Positions 1 to 10,331 of a stretch of 64,000 nt of DNA are shown here, one piece after another. The stretch is taken from assembly GCA_027077795.1 (NCBI GenBank), contig JALWTT010000006.1:496001-560000 (forward strand), written 5' to 3'. The translations under genes and the position numbers were made by a program. Positions within the stretch are counted from its first letter, which is position 1, and every line of letters starts with the position of its first letter. Source of the stretch: Thermotogaceae bacterium. GTDB taxonomy: Bacteria; Thermotogota; Thermotogae; Thermotogales; Thermotogaceae. The notes beneath the pieces were generated by a model. The model was not told where the DNA came from and did no database searches. It saw only the letters and a list, made by a program, of their open reading frames with translations.

Positions 1-229
1 GTATACTCATTGCAGATAGCCTCCAGATTTTTCCCTCAAGTATCAAAGTAATTATAGCTAACACTCCTCCAAGAGCCATGAACATGAACGTTAGAGTGAA
101 CCACGGTGACATCTGAAATTTCCTTCCAAGAACATTCAGGATATCTTCAGGCATTTTGCTCAGCGCTAGAAACACTGCTGATCCTGCAAACCCGATCAGT
201 GCTATCAACAAGGAGTTTATCAGAAGCAT
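1..229 (-). CDS. Partial small membrane protein, runs off left edge
   Basis: From an ATG at 229-227 the minus frame stays open to the window edge, about 76 codons. The product begins MLLINSLLIALIGFAGSAVF and has two hydrophobic segments (about residues 2-23 and 44-64) separated by a polar loop, so it is probably an inner membrane protein. Its start lies 5 nt after the rpe stop codon, with a possible SD (GGAG) inside the end of rpe, so it should be the next gene of the same operon. I do not recognise the family and the C-terminus is missing. The start codon is uncertain. Confidence 0.6.
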   Translation of the reverse strand, partial: MLLINSLLIALIGFAGSAVFLALSKMPEDILNVLGRKFQMSPWFTLTFMFMALGGVLAIITLILEGKIWRLSAMSI

Positions 230-234
230 CAACT

Positions 235-897
235 TTATGGTATTCTCCAGGACTCCTTCACCGCCGTGCAAACTGACTCGGGGTCGTCGCTTCTGAAAAC
301 CGCTGAACCCATGACCAGTATATCTGCGCCGGCTTCTACTAATTCTGAAGCGTTCGATGGGGAAACACCTCCATCCACCATGATCTTAAAGGTCAAGTCT
401 CTGGCCTTTCTCATCTCACTCAGCACGCGAATGCGTCTTATGGATCTGCCTATGAACTCTTGGCCTGAAAACCCTGGATTTACACTCATTATCAGAACTC
501 CATCTAGGTAATCTAAAATATCGTCGAGGATTATAACAGGTGTGTGAGGATTTATTGCCACGAAAGCTTTAGATCCCAATTCTTTGATCCTCTGAAGTGT
601 TCGGTAAAGGTTGTTACAAACCTCATAATGAATTGTGAGTATTTCAGGATGATATTCTGAAAACCCTTCAACATATTGTGGGGGATTCTCCACCATTAAG
701 TGTACATCCAAGGGGATCTTAGATATTCTCTTAATAGCTTCAACTACGGGATATCCGAAACTGAGGTTTGGAACAAAGTGCCCATCCATGACATCCAGGT
801 GAATGTAATCTGCGCACTTCTCGACCTTCCTGATCTCGTGTTCAAGGTTTGCAAAATCCGCTGCCAAAATAGATGGGGATACCTTGACCAATTTCAA
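235..897 (-). CDS. rpe: Ribulose-phosphate 3-epimerase
   Basis: Interconverts D-ribulose 5-phosphate and D-xylulose 5-phosphate in the cytoplasmic pentose phosphate pathway. The 220-residue length and the whole TIM-barrel pattern fit. The metal-binding and catalytic set is visible: H33 and D35 in HLDVMDG, H66 in DVHLMV, and D175 in MVDGGVSP, with the phosphate-binding loop near MGSAVF. The start is TTG at 897, directly abutting the TGA of the upstream aminotransferase gene (TGATTG), with AAGGGG as SD, so the two are translationally coupled. Nothing is missing. The neighbours are housekeeping genes and do not alter the call. Confidence 0.96.
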   Translation of the reverse strand: MKLVKVSPSILAADFANLEHEIRKVEKCADYIHLDVMDGHFVPNLSFGYPVVEAIKRISKIPLDVHLMVENPPQYVEGFSEYHPEILTIHYEVCNNLYRTLQRIKELGSKAFVAINPHTPVIILDDILDYLDGVLIMSVNPGFSGQEFIGRSIRRIRVLSEMRKARDLTFKIMVDGGVSPSNASELVEAGADILVMGSAVFRSDDPESVCTAVKESWRIP

Positions 898-2058
898 TCA
901 CCCCTTCAGTGAATTTTTGATAACCCTTACGACTTCTTCCACCTCATCATCTCTCAGCTCGGGAAAGATGGGAAGAGCCAACGTGGTTTTCGAGAGCTCC
1001 TCGGCGTTTGGGAAATCCCCCTCCCTATAACCCAAATTCTCGAAAACCTTCTGAAGATGAAGAGGTTTTGGATAGTACACAGCGTATCCTATTTTCCTTC
1101 TCTGAAAATCATCGATTACCTTCTCACGGTACTCGGGTTTCCTGAACTTTACGACATACTGGTGAAAAACATGGCTCCTGAGATTTCCTTTTGTTTTTGG
1201 ATACTCTAGAAATTCCGTTAGTTTCTCGGATTCAAAGAGCTTCCCGTACATCGTCGCTATCTCCATCCTTCTCCTGTTCCATTCATCTATGTATTTGAGT
1301 TTAACCCTCAGGATAGCTGCATGGACTTCGTCGAGTCTCGCATTCTTTCCAAGAATCTCGTGATCATACTTGATCTTCGACCCGTGCGCTCTGAGCATTC
1401 TGAGTTTCTCACAGAGATCTTCATCATCTGTTAAAACTGCTCCTCCGTCGCCATAAGCACCGAGATTCTTAGTTGGGAAAAACGAGAAAACCGATATTCT
1501 CCCAACACTCCCAGCTTTTCTAGTTCTTCCATCTGAAAGGTTCCATTCGGCTCCAAAAGCCTGCGCAACGTCCTCTACGAATGGGATCCCGTATTTCTTC
1601 TGGAGCTTTTCTAATCTTTCGAGATCTAAGCTTCTTCCGAAAAGATGAACGGCAACAACTGCCTTGATTCTATTGGGGTTCGCATTTCCTTCCCCGTTGA
1701 GTTCCCTTTCCAATAGCTCTAGGTTCATATTCATAGTCGATTTCTCCACATCGACGAACGCTGGAAGAGCTTTGACCCAACTTGCAGCCGAAGCAGAAGC
1801 TATAAATGTGTAAGGGGTGGTTATTACAAGATCCTCAAAGCCTATATTTAGGGCCATCATGGAAAGTATCAAAGCGTCTGTTCCATTTGAAACTCCCACA
1901 GCGCATTTAACTCCTATGTACTCAGCCAATTCTCTTTCAAATTCTTTCACATTCTGTCCAAGGATAACCTTGCCGGAGGAGAAAACCCTATCAACAGCAT
2001 CAAGGACTTCTCCACGAAGCTTCATGTACTGCCTTTTCATATCGAAGAGTGGTATCAT
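898..2058 (-). CDS. DegT/DnrJ/EryC1/StrS sugar aminotransferase
   Basis: A PLP-dependent aminotransferase of the family that aminates nucleotide-linked keto-sugars for surface glycans (WbpE/ArnB/PglE-like). About 386 residues from the ATG at 2058, which sits 8 nt after GGAG; a GTG three codons upstream overlaps the SD and is unlikely. The Schiff-base lysine is in FFPTKNLGAYGDGG (about residue 197), and the ring-stacking/Asp motif VEDVAQAFGA lies near residue 163. C-terminal YYPKPLHLQ is typical. No other nucleotide-sugar genes lie nearby, so the substrate is unknown; a UDP-linked amino sugar is the usual case. It sits between rsmE and rpe in one operon. Confidence 0.88.
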   Translation of the reverse strand: MIPLFDMKRQYMKLRGEVLDAVDRVFSSGKVILGQNVKEFERELAEYIGVKCAVGVSNGTDALILSMMALNIGFEDLVITTPYTFIASASAASWVKALPAFVDVEKSTMNMNLELLERELNGEGNANPNRIKAVVAVHLFGRSLDLERLEKLQKKYGIPFVEDVAQAFGAEWNLSDGRTRKAGSVGRISVFSFFPTKNLGAYGDGGAVLTDDEDLCEKLRMLRAHGSKIKYDHEILGKNARLDEVHAAILRVKLKYIDEWNRRRMEIATMYGKLFESEKLTEFLEYPKTKGNLRSHVFHQYVVKFRKPEYREKVIDDFQRRKIGYAVYYPKPLHLQKVFENLGYREGDFPNAEELSKTTLALPIFPELRDDEVEEVVRVIKNSLKG

Positions 2059-2071
2059 ATATATCACTCCT

Positions 2072-2763
2072 TTAGAGCTTTTTCATGTTGAATGCGAAAA
2101 GTGAGAGAGCCACCAATGCCGCTGTTTCGAACCTGAGGATCCTTCTGCCGAGACTCAGGAAAATCCCTATTCTTTTCAGAAAGTCTCGCTCAGATTCAGA
2201 GAATCCTGTTTCTGGACCCACGACAAGCGTGTAGCTACTTTCAAAGTCAACTTGCAACTCCTCGATTTTCATTCCGCTTTGCTCGAGGATCAGGATATTC
2301 GAAGATTCTCCGTCCAACGCATTTTTCAAAGATGAGAACAAATGGAGCCTCGGGAACAGCATCCTTTTGCACTGCTTTGAGGCATCTCTAATTATGATCT
2401 CGAGTTTTCTCCTCTTCCTTGTGTGGTCTCTTCTACTCCTATCACCTTTGTAAATGACTATCTCATCTGCTCCTATTTCAACGGCCTTTTCCACCACGAA
2501 TCTGAGTCTATCCCAGCTTGAAGATCCTATATAAAGCTTCAAAAGACTCTTTGAGGGGAATTCTACTCTGTGAGCTTCTATTATATCCCCATAGGACTTC
2601 CTTTTTCCAATGCTCCTGAGGATCACTTTGTACATTATCCCATTTCCATCTGTGACTTCGATACTTTGCCCTTCTTTTGCTCTGACAACCTTTAGATGCT
2701 CACTCTCATGTTCGTCAAACTCCATCATCCCTCCTTTGGTCCTACCGAAGAATATGTTTGGCA

Positions 2764-2764
<1 letters not shown>
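2072..2764 (-). CDS. rsmE: 16S rRNA (uracil(1498)-N3)-methyltransferase
   Basis: A SPOUT-class methyltransferase that uses S-adenosylmethionine to methylate U1498 of 16S rRNA. The 230-residue length is normal. An N-terminal PUA-like beta domain (about 1-70) is followed by the knotted SPOUT domain with the signature VVGPETGFSESE (181-192) and LGRRILRFETAALVAL (205-220), which bind the methyl donor. The start ATG overlaps the stop of serS (TGATG), so translation is coupled. The glycine pair often seen in GPEGG is GPETG here, a mild variant. Confident family call. Confidence 0.94.
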
Positions 2765-4436
<1,672 letters not shown>

Positions 4437-5745
4437 TTTCACCTTCTATCACCTTCATCAACACTTTTTCTATTCTATTCTTCCCGGATGCTATTACCTT
4501 AAAGTAGAACCTCCCAACCGTTATGTCCTCTCCCGTAGAGGGTATCCTTTGGAACATCTCCAGGAGATATCCAGCTAGGGTCTCATATTCGGTGTCTGGA
4601 AACTCTATTCCAAGCTCTCTTTCAATATCGTTCAGCGGTGTCATAGCGTCTATCAGATAAGAGCCATCCTCCAACCTTTTGATTCCGACAGCTTCCCCCT
4701 GATCGTATTCATCATATATTTCTCCTATAAGCTCCTCTATTATATCCTCAAATGTCACAATTCCGGCAGTTCCCCCAAATTCATCCACCACTATTGCTAT
4801 GTGGACCTTTTTGTTCCTGAGCTCCGATAGTAGATCGGCGATCCTCATAGTTTCTGGTACGAAAAGTGGCTCTCTCATTATATCCTTAACCCTTACCTTT
4901 TTAACATCCTCACAATTTCTCCTAGTCATGAGTGAAAGAACGTCTTTTGCGTAACACACTCCGACAACATCGTCTATCGTTTCTCGAAAGACAGGTATTC
5001 TACTGTACTCTTCTTCTTCAACTAACTCCATAAGAGCTTCTACGGTGTCGTTTTCTTCAACGGCTACTATCTCAACCCTTGGGGTCATTATCTCTCTCAC
5101 CGAGGTTTTCCTGAGGTCAAAGGTTCTCTTGACTATGAAACTTTCTTCTTTCTTCACAATACCAGCTTCCTGGCCAACTTCCACGACTCCGACTATGTCT
5201 TCCTCAGTTATGAAAGGCGCATCAGGAAGTGCTTTGCCTCCCAGGAGCTTTATCATTAGATTTGATGTAAACATCAATACCCTTACGGCTGGAGAATAGA
5301 TAGCCGCCAGAGCCTTTATAATGGGAATTGTTGTTTTGAAAACTCTATCTGTGTTTTCTCTAGCGTAGATCTTGGGAGTGATCTCGCCGAAAATCAGGAT
5401 CAAGATCGTCATGACTGCTGTTGCTATCACCGCAGATAGACCAGCGCTGTTCGGGCCTAAGATATCAAGGATCAAAATGGTGGCTATTGACGAGGCTAGG
5501 ATGTTAACAACGTTGTTCGAAATCAGTATAGTGGTTAACATCCGATTGGACCACTTGAGGTAATCTTTCACATCTGATATATGCTCCTTCAACTTGTGCT
5601 TGCTTACAGAAGTAAGAGCGGTTTCCGAGGAGGAAAAGAAACTCGATAGGTAAAGGAGGAACGCGAGAACAGCTATTTCAAAACCAATACTACTAGCACT
5701 TTCCACTTCTGATATCACTCCCCTTCTCGATCTTCTTCCAATCTC

Positions 5746-5775
5746 AATATACCATCACGGTACATCTCGTGTCAA
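5746..5775 (-). promoter_or_regulatory. Sigma-70-type promoter for the CBS-cdd-serS-rsmE-rpe operon
   Basis: On the minus strand a perfect -35 TTGACA (5775-5770) is followed after 18 bp by -10 TATATT (5751-5746), preceded by TGG, giving an extended -10. The start of the first gene lies about 40 nt downstream. This is the best consensus promoter in the window. Confidence 0.8.
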
Positions 5776-5808
5776 ATGTACTTGATATGCAACCTTGAAG
5801 CGGTAAAG

Positions 5809-5836
5809 TTGAAATTTCCAGCACTTCTATGATAAT
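5809..5836 (+). promoter_or_regulatory. Likely promoter for the patatin-like/ddl operon
   Basis: TTGAAA (5809-5814), a 16-bp spacer and GATAAT (5831-5836), located about 37 nt before the likely start codon. It is divergent from the CBS-operon promoter. Moderate match to consensus. Confidence 0.5.
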
Positions 5837-5872
5837 GTTTCTGCATGGTTGAAAGCAGGAGGTGAAGTGGTT

Positions 5873-6622
5873 TTGAATATATATGCTGGAGGCTACGGAA
5901 TACAAGGTGTAGTAGCCGCTGCGTTTATCAGGACCGTTAGGGAAAAAGGAATAGCCGGTGAGGTTGTATCCAACGGAATAGGAGGATTTTACGCTGTCGT
6001 TGAGGAACTCTTTGGAAATGACGAGGCTTTAAATCGAACGCTTGAACTCATGAAGAGAATCAACCGTGAACTTTACATGACAGAGCGCAGATGGATATGT
6101 GAGGATAGAAGGCCAAAAGGATGGAAGAAGATTGCGATTGAACACTGCGTAAGGTTGGCTACGGAGGAATCCTTCAAAAGTTGGGGAGATATAGAGGACT
6201 TACTTGATGGACTCGACAAAGATGTGAGTGTTGGGGCGGAATATGTCGATATCAACGGGAAAATAGGTGTTGAGTGGGGAAATGGTCTAGATGTTGCAAA
6301 AACTTCCCTTGCAATGATGGAAATATTTCCACCGTTCAAAGGTAGGTTTTCAACGACTCATCTCACTCAAATTCCAGTTTACACAGCAACAGATGGAGAC
6401 ATGATTTTGGTGAATTTCAGGGATCCTTCAAAATGTGACTTTGAGAAAGCGGATGAGATTCTCTCTCAATCCGCTGAGGTTCGTTCTATAGCGTTTGCAA
6501 GGAAGATTCTGGCTGGCAAGAAATTGAAGAAGATTTACGTGGATCCCATAAGCTCCAGAGATGTCGCGGATTTCGAAAGCATAAAAGAGAGTTTCGCGGA
6601 GAAGCTGGAGGGATTAGTTTGA
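5873..6622 (+). CDS. Patatin-like protein with a degenerate active site
   Basis: About 249 residues, start TTG 5873 (10 nt after GGAGG) or GTG 5867. The N-terminus NIYAGGYGIQGVVAAAFIR resembles the patatin oxyanion loop (GGGxxG), and IFPPFK followed by TDGDMILVNF resembles the second half of that fold. However, where patatins have the Gx-Ser-xG nucleophile elbow this protein has SNGIGGFYAV, with isoleucine at the serine position, and the catalytic DGG/DGA is replaced by a TTHLTQIPV segment. If the fold assignment is right, it is not a phospholipase and may bind a lipid or partner. Its stop overlaps the start of ddl, which hints at a cell-envelope link. Family call is inference. Confidence 0.5.
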   Translation: MNIYAGGYGIQGVVAAAFIRTVREKGIAGEVVSNGIGGFYAVVEELFGNDEALNRTLELMKRINRELYMTERRWICEDRRPKGWKKIAIEHCVRLATEESFKSWGDIEDLLDGLDKDVSVGAEYVDINGKIGVEWGNGLDVAKTSLAMMEIFPPFKGRFSTTHLTQIPVYTATDGDMILVNFRDPSKCDFEKADEILSQSAEVRSIAFARKILAGKKLKKIYVDPISSRDVADFESIKESFAEKLEGLV

Positions 6623-7527
6623 AGGTAGCGGTTTTGTACGGAGGTGTATCAAGGGAGAGAGAGGTATCTCTAAGAGGAGGAAAGAGAGTTTTCGAAGCTC
6701 TGAAAAAACTGGGATATGAAGCAACTCTAATCGATGTGAATTGGGATTTCTTGAAAAATGCTTGGAAATTGAAAGGTTTTGACGTCATATTCCCCATGCT
6801 TCATGGGGCCTTTGGTGAAGACGGAACAGTTCAAGGTATTTTGGAGTATCTCGGCGTTCCATACGTTGGATCAGGGGTTCAGGAAAGCGCTATTTGTTTT
6901 GACAAGCTTCGATCCTATCAGATATTGTCTGGCACTGTTAGCATTCCAAAGTATCGAGTTATTCATAAACCGACAAGTGAATCTCCCTTCGGATTTCCTT
7001 GCTTTATAAAGCCTCGCCGGGAGGGCTCGAGCATAGGAGCCCACATATGTCATGATCCCGATGAGCTTTTGAGGTACTCTGAGAGAGAATTGCAGAGCTA
7101 CAGCGAGCTCCTTCTCATGGAATATTTAAAAGGCAGAGAGCTGACGATTTCAGTTGTAGACGTAGATGGGCGAATTGTTGTTCTCCCGATATTAGAACTG
7201 AGGCCCTCGAAGGAATTCTACGACTACGAGGCCAAGTACACGGCTGGAATGACAGAGTTCATCTTACCAGCACCTTTGGATAAATCGTTGGAGAAGATCG
7301 TGATCGAAACCACCTTAACAGCTTACAGAAGCTTGGGGTGTCAGTCATTTGCAAGGATCGACGGCATACTCAAAGATGGAATATTCTACGTTCTCGAAGC
7401 GAATTCGATTCCAGGTATGACTGAAACCAGCGATCTTCCCGCCTCTGCTAGAGCTGGAGGATACTCGTTTGATGAGCTTGTCGAGGTAATTTTGAGGAGT
7501 GCTTCACTCAAAATTCCCAGACTATGA
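6619..7527 (+). CDS. ddl: D-alanine--D-alanine ligase
   Basis: An ATP-grasp enzyme making the D-Ala-D-Ala dipeptide for peptidoglycan. 302 residues. N-terminal YGGVSREREVSLRGG is the Ddl substrate loop; ATP-grasp residues appear at FPCFIKPRREGSSIGA and LLMEYLKGRELTI; the metal-binding end motif is EANSIPGMTETSDLP. Start TTG 6619 overlaps the stop of the upstream gene (TTGA), with GGAGGG as SD. The last 20 bp overlap the 3' end of the convergent gene at 7508. It may act on D-Ala-D-Ser or D-Ala-D-Lac variants; sequence alone does not decide. Confidence 0.93.
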   Translation: MKVAVLYGGVSREREVSLRGGKRVFEALKKLGYEATLIDVNWDFLKNAWKLKGFDVIFPMLHGAFGEDGTVQGILEYLGVPYVGSGVQESAICFDKLRSYQILSGTVSIPKYRVIHKPTSESPFGFPCFIKPRREGSSIGAHICHDPDELLRYSERELQSYSELLLMEYLKGRELTISVVDVDGRIVVLPILELRPSKEFYDYEAKYTAGMTEFILPAPLDKSLEKIVIETTLTAYRSLGCQSFARIDGILKDGIFYVLEANSIPGMTETSDLPASARAGGYSFDELVEVILRSASLKIPRL

Positions 7528-7810
7528 GTATACCTATCTTTTTATCTGACAGAAAAGATTCTCCGAACGTGGCTCCAAGAACGTCGGCTACTACATCTCC
7601 CAATTCCGGGGTTCCAGGACCGAATAAGTCGTATATTTCCTTGGATACACCTATGAGGACAGCTCCAATAAAACCTGTATGTGCATCGCCAAAGCTCCCG
7701 ATAACTGAGGAGAGCATCGAGCTGATACCCATGTGGAGAAGCTTATCGTGAGGCATCCCAAGAACTAGAGACACAGTGGCAACAATCAGAACTAAAAGAA
7801 GCGTTCTCAC
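7508..7810 (-). CDS. Small VanZ/YfiM-like membrane protein
   Basis: 100 residues, start GTG 7810 seven nt after GGAGG. Hydrophobic N-terminus (residues 3-18), then PHDKLLHMGIS, GVSKEIYD and GDVVADVLGATFG, which match the H...G / KE..D / GD..AD..G pattern of small VanZ-like and YfiM (DUF2279-like) proteins of unknown function. It follows the alpha/beta hydrolase gene (4-nt overlap) and ends 20 bp inside the 3' end of convergent ddl. No terminator is visible between them. A role in the envelope is possible but not shown. Confidence 0.6.
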   Translation of the reverse strand: MRTLLLVLIVATVSLVLGMPHDKLLHMGISSMLSSVIGSFGDAHTGFIGAVLIGVSKEIYDLFGPGTPELGDVVADVLGATFGESFLSDKKIGILIVWEF

Positions 7811-8748
7811 GTCTGATCCTCCAGAAAAAATTTCAGAGTTTTTGAAGCTATAAAGCTCCTGAATACAGCGTAAGATGTTAGGTGACCTGATGGAAGGACA
7901 TATCTTTTTTTTCTGGTGCTTCCCAAAAATTCGTAGAGCTCCTCGGAGGATTTGTAAGGTATGAATATGTCAAACAAGGCTGTGAAAATAACGGTTGGTG
8001 CTTTGACAAACTTCGCGAAAACCAATGGATCGTATTCGTAGCACTGCATGGGAGCTGTTCCCAGCTTTATCCTGGGATCTTTAACTTCTCTTATATATCT
8101 ATAAAAGTTGTCCTCTGAGTGCCAATATTTGCATTTCTTAGCATCGCACTCTTGATTTTGTTCATATTGGACTCTGAAGACTTTTGTCACCACGCTGTTC
8201 CAAGTTATGTGAAAGAAGTTTCCGCCAGACACAACTAGTGACAGCCCAGACAAATCTTTTCTAAACGCGGCAGATATGGTTGAGATCATCCCACCGAAAG
8301 AATAACCCATGAGATAGAGTGGATAACCAAATCTGTCCCTCAGATAATCCAGGGATGTTAAGGCATCGACAACAGAATGTTCAAATCTGGATCTAAGTAT
8401 GGTGTTATCCGTGGTATCCAGGAAAAGTTCCCCACTGCTTTTTCCAACTGGTGTTCTTTCAAAATGGTATGGCAGTATCATGAGAGCGGAGGAGAATCCC
8501 TTGCTTGCAAACCACTTTGGAAAATATGTCAGGAACTTTATGTTTCTCTTTCCAAGTCCATGTATGAACAAAAGGCTACCCCTAGTTCCCCCTTCAAACG
8601 TGTGAAGAACTATTTTAGAGGATTCTCTGTACTCAGTGGGATAGGGGCTTTCTAAGAAAACTTCCCCGCTGATTTCTTTGATTACCTTGTAGTATCCCTT
8701 TTTATAATGAGAAGCGAAAGTCCTAGTAGCTTGATAGGAATCTTGCAT
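7807..8748 (-). CDS. Alpha/beta hydrolase (esterase-like), substrate unknown
   Basis: 313 residues of alpha/beta hydrolase fold. The oxyanion region is FIHGLGKRN (61-69), the nucleophile elbow GYSFGG places Ser150, and likely acid and base are D260 (ALFDIFIP) and H289 (LPSGHLTSY), so the triad is complete. The spacing resembles bacterial acyl-hydrolases with a cap region (about 170-245). There is no signal peptide, so it is probably cytoplasmic. It overlaps the 3' end of pheS by 26 nt, giving an operon rdgB-pheS-hydrolase-VanZ-like. The substrate cannot be inferred. Confidence 0.8.
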   Translation of the reverse strand: MQDSYQATRTFASHYKKGYYKVIKEISGEVFLESPYPTEYRESSKIVLHTFEGGTRGSLLFIHGLGKRNIKFLTYFPKWFASKGFSSALMILPYHFERTPVGKSSGELFLDTTDNTILRSRFEHSVVDALTSLDYLRDRFGYPLYLMGYSFGGMISTISAAFRKDLSGLSLVVSGGNFFHITWNSVVTKVFRVQYEQNQECDAKKCKYWHSEDNFYRYIREVKDPRIKLGTAPMQCYEYDPLVFAKFVKAPTVIFTALFDIFIPYKSSEELYEFLGSTRKKRYVLPSGHLTSYAVFRSFIASKTLKFFLEDQT

Positions 8749-9697
8749 CGTTTTTCACCAGCTCTCTTATATCCGTTATCCCATACTTTAGCATCGCGAC
8801 TCTGTCGACTCCCATTCCAAACGCAAACCCAGTCCACTCCTCTGGATCGTATCCAACATTTTTGAAAACCTCTGGATCGACCATGCCAGCTCCAAGGATT
8901 TCCAGCCATCCGTACCCCTTTAGGTAAACATCTACTTCAAATGATGGTTCAGTGAATGGGAAGAAGCTTGGTCTGAGCCTTACCCTTGAGCCCTCGCCGA
9001 ACATCCTTCTGGCAAATTCACCAAGTGTGAATTTCAAGTGACCCACGGTAACCCTCTTGTCGACATATAACCCTTCAAGTTGGTGGAAAACCGGGAGGTG
9101 CGTCGCGTCATAATCCCTCCTGTATACTTTTCCGGGTGATATGATAGCGATCGGAGGTTTTCGGGAAAGCATGATCCTTATCTGAACAGGAGAAGTGTGA
9201 GTTCTAAGGAGTGAGGTGTCTGAAAAATAGAAAGAATCATGTTCGTCTCGAGCTGGATGCCATTCTGGGGTGTTCAAAGCATCAAAGTTATGCCAAGTAT
9301 CCTCTATTTCAGGTCCTTCAACAACTTCGTATCCCATTGACACGAATATCTCTTCCATCTCCCTCCAGATCCTCATAACAGGATGTTCGTGCCCAGTTTT
9401 TCTTTTAGCTCCAGGTAGACTGACGTCAACCCACATGCTTTCGTACATCCTCAATTTTTCCAGATTCTTAAGTGTTTCCAACTTCTCTCTGATGAGATCT
9501 TCCACGTTGTTTTTCAATTCGTTAACAGCTTTACCGTATTTTCTTCTCTCTTCTGAAGGTATCTCCTTTATCCTCTTCATGAGCATCGATATCTTTCCTT
9601 TTTTCCCCAAGAACTCCACTCTTACATGGTTCAACTCGTCTAAATTCTTGGCCCTCTTTATCTTTTCCTCTGCTTCCTTCATTATTTCCTCGATCAA
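8723..9697 (-). CDS. pheS: Phenylalanyl-tRNA synthetase alpha subunit
   Basis: The catalytic alpha subunit of the alpha2-beta2 enzyme charging tRNA-Phe. About 324 residues: an N-terminal coiled coil (about 1-90), then a class II core with [14 protein letters not shown], the motif 2 region around [18 protein letters not shown], and [11 protein letters not shown] plus [14 protein letters not shown] (motif 3). I choose TTG 9697, 8 nt after GGAGG, since the GTG at 9706 is inside the SD. The beta subunit gene, usually next to it, is not in this window; an alpha/beta hydrolase follows instead. Confidence 0.95.
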   Translation of the reverse strand: MIEEIMKEAEEKIKRAKNLDELNHVRVEFLGKKGKISMLMKRIKEIPSEERRKYGKAVNELKNNVEDLIREKLETLKNLEKLRMYESMWVDVSLPGAKRKTGHEHPVMRIWREMEEIFVSMGYEVVEGPEIEDTWHNFDALNTPEWHPARDEHDSFYFSDTSLLRTHTSPVQIRIMLSRKPPIAIISPGKVYRRDYDATHLPVFHQLEGLYVDKRVTVGHLKFTLGEFARRMFGEGSRVRLRPSFFPFTEPSFEVDVYLKGYGWLEILGAGMVDPEVFKNVGYDPEEWTGFAFGMGVDRVAMLKYGITDIRELVKNDARFLSSY

Positions 9698-9716
9698 CTG
9701 AATCACCTCCGCTGAA

Positions 9717-10295
9717 TTATATCAATCCTCTCAACATGCTGAACAGTTTTTCGAAAGCCTTCTTCCTGTGGCTGATACTGTTTTTTATCTCTTCTTTTAA
9801 TTCTCCAAAAGTCTCGCTGAAGCCTCTTGGAATGAATATTGGATCGTATCCGAAGCCTTCACTACCTCTTATGCCCTCTGCTATATTTCCTGTTACTTCT
9901 CCCTTTGACGATATCACAAAGCCTCTTTCAACATCTGAGAAAACTGCGTTGCAGATAAACTTAGCTGATCTGTTTTTCTCACCTTCAAGCATTTTTAAGA
10001 TTTTCTCCATCTTTCTCTTGTAACTTTCACCTTCCATGAATCTGGATGAGAAGATTCCCGGGAAGCCTTTCAAAGATTCTATGACGAGACCAGAATCATC
10101 AGCTATAACAGGTGCTTTCAGCTGTTTCGAGTAGAATAGAGCTTTTGACAAGGCGTTTTCGAGAAATGTATCCCCGTATTCAGGAGCATCGGGAATGCTA
10201 TCAGGAAGCTTTTCCAACTCTATCCAATGGGGTTTAATGGATTCAACCTCCCTGATCTTATGAGGATTTTTCGTGGCGAAGAAAACTATCACCAT
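9717..10295 (-). CDS. rdgB: XTP/dITP diphosphatase (house-cleaning NTPase)
   Basis: Hydrolyses non-canonical purine nucleotides (XTP, dITP, ITP) to monophosphates, keeping them out of nucleic acids. About 192 residues of the Ham1/RdgB family: FFATKNPHK at the N-terminus, [14 protein letters not shown] with the metal-binding acids, [18 protein letters not shown] and the closing [10 protein letters not shown]. The start is ATG 10295 just after GGAGGTGAA (GTG 10292 is an alternative). An intrinsic terminator hairpin lies only about 12 nt upstream, between it and pruA, so its transcription must come through that hairpin or from a promoter inside pruA. Confidence 0.94.
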   Translation of the reverse strand: MVIVFFATKNPHKIREVESIKPHWIELEKLPDSIPDAPEYGDTFLENALSKALFYSKQLKAPVIADDSGLVIESLKGFPGIFSSRFMEGESYKRKMEKILKMLEGEKNRSAKFICNAVFSDVERGFVISSKGEVTGNIAEGIRGSEGFGYDPIFIPRGFSETFGELKEEIKNSISHRKKAFEKLFSMLRGLI

Positions 10296-10306
10296 TTCAC
10301 CTCCAG

Positions 10307-10331
10307 TAAAAGAGCGGGGGATTCCCCGCTC
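10307..10331 (-). terminator. Terminator hairpin after pruA, before rdgB
   Basis: On the minus strand an 8-bp perfect stem, GAGCGGGG / CCCCGCTC, with a 4-nt loop is followed by TTTT. The 5' arm starts inside the pruA stop codon. It separates pruA from rdgB although the genes are only 35 nt apart. Confidence 0.75.
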
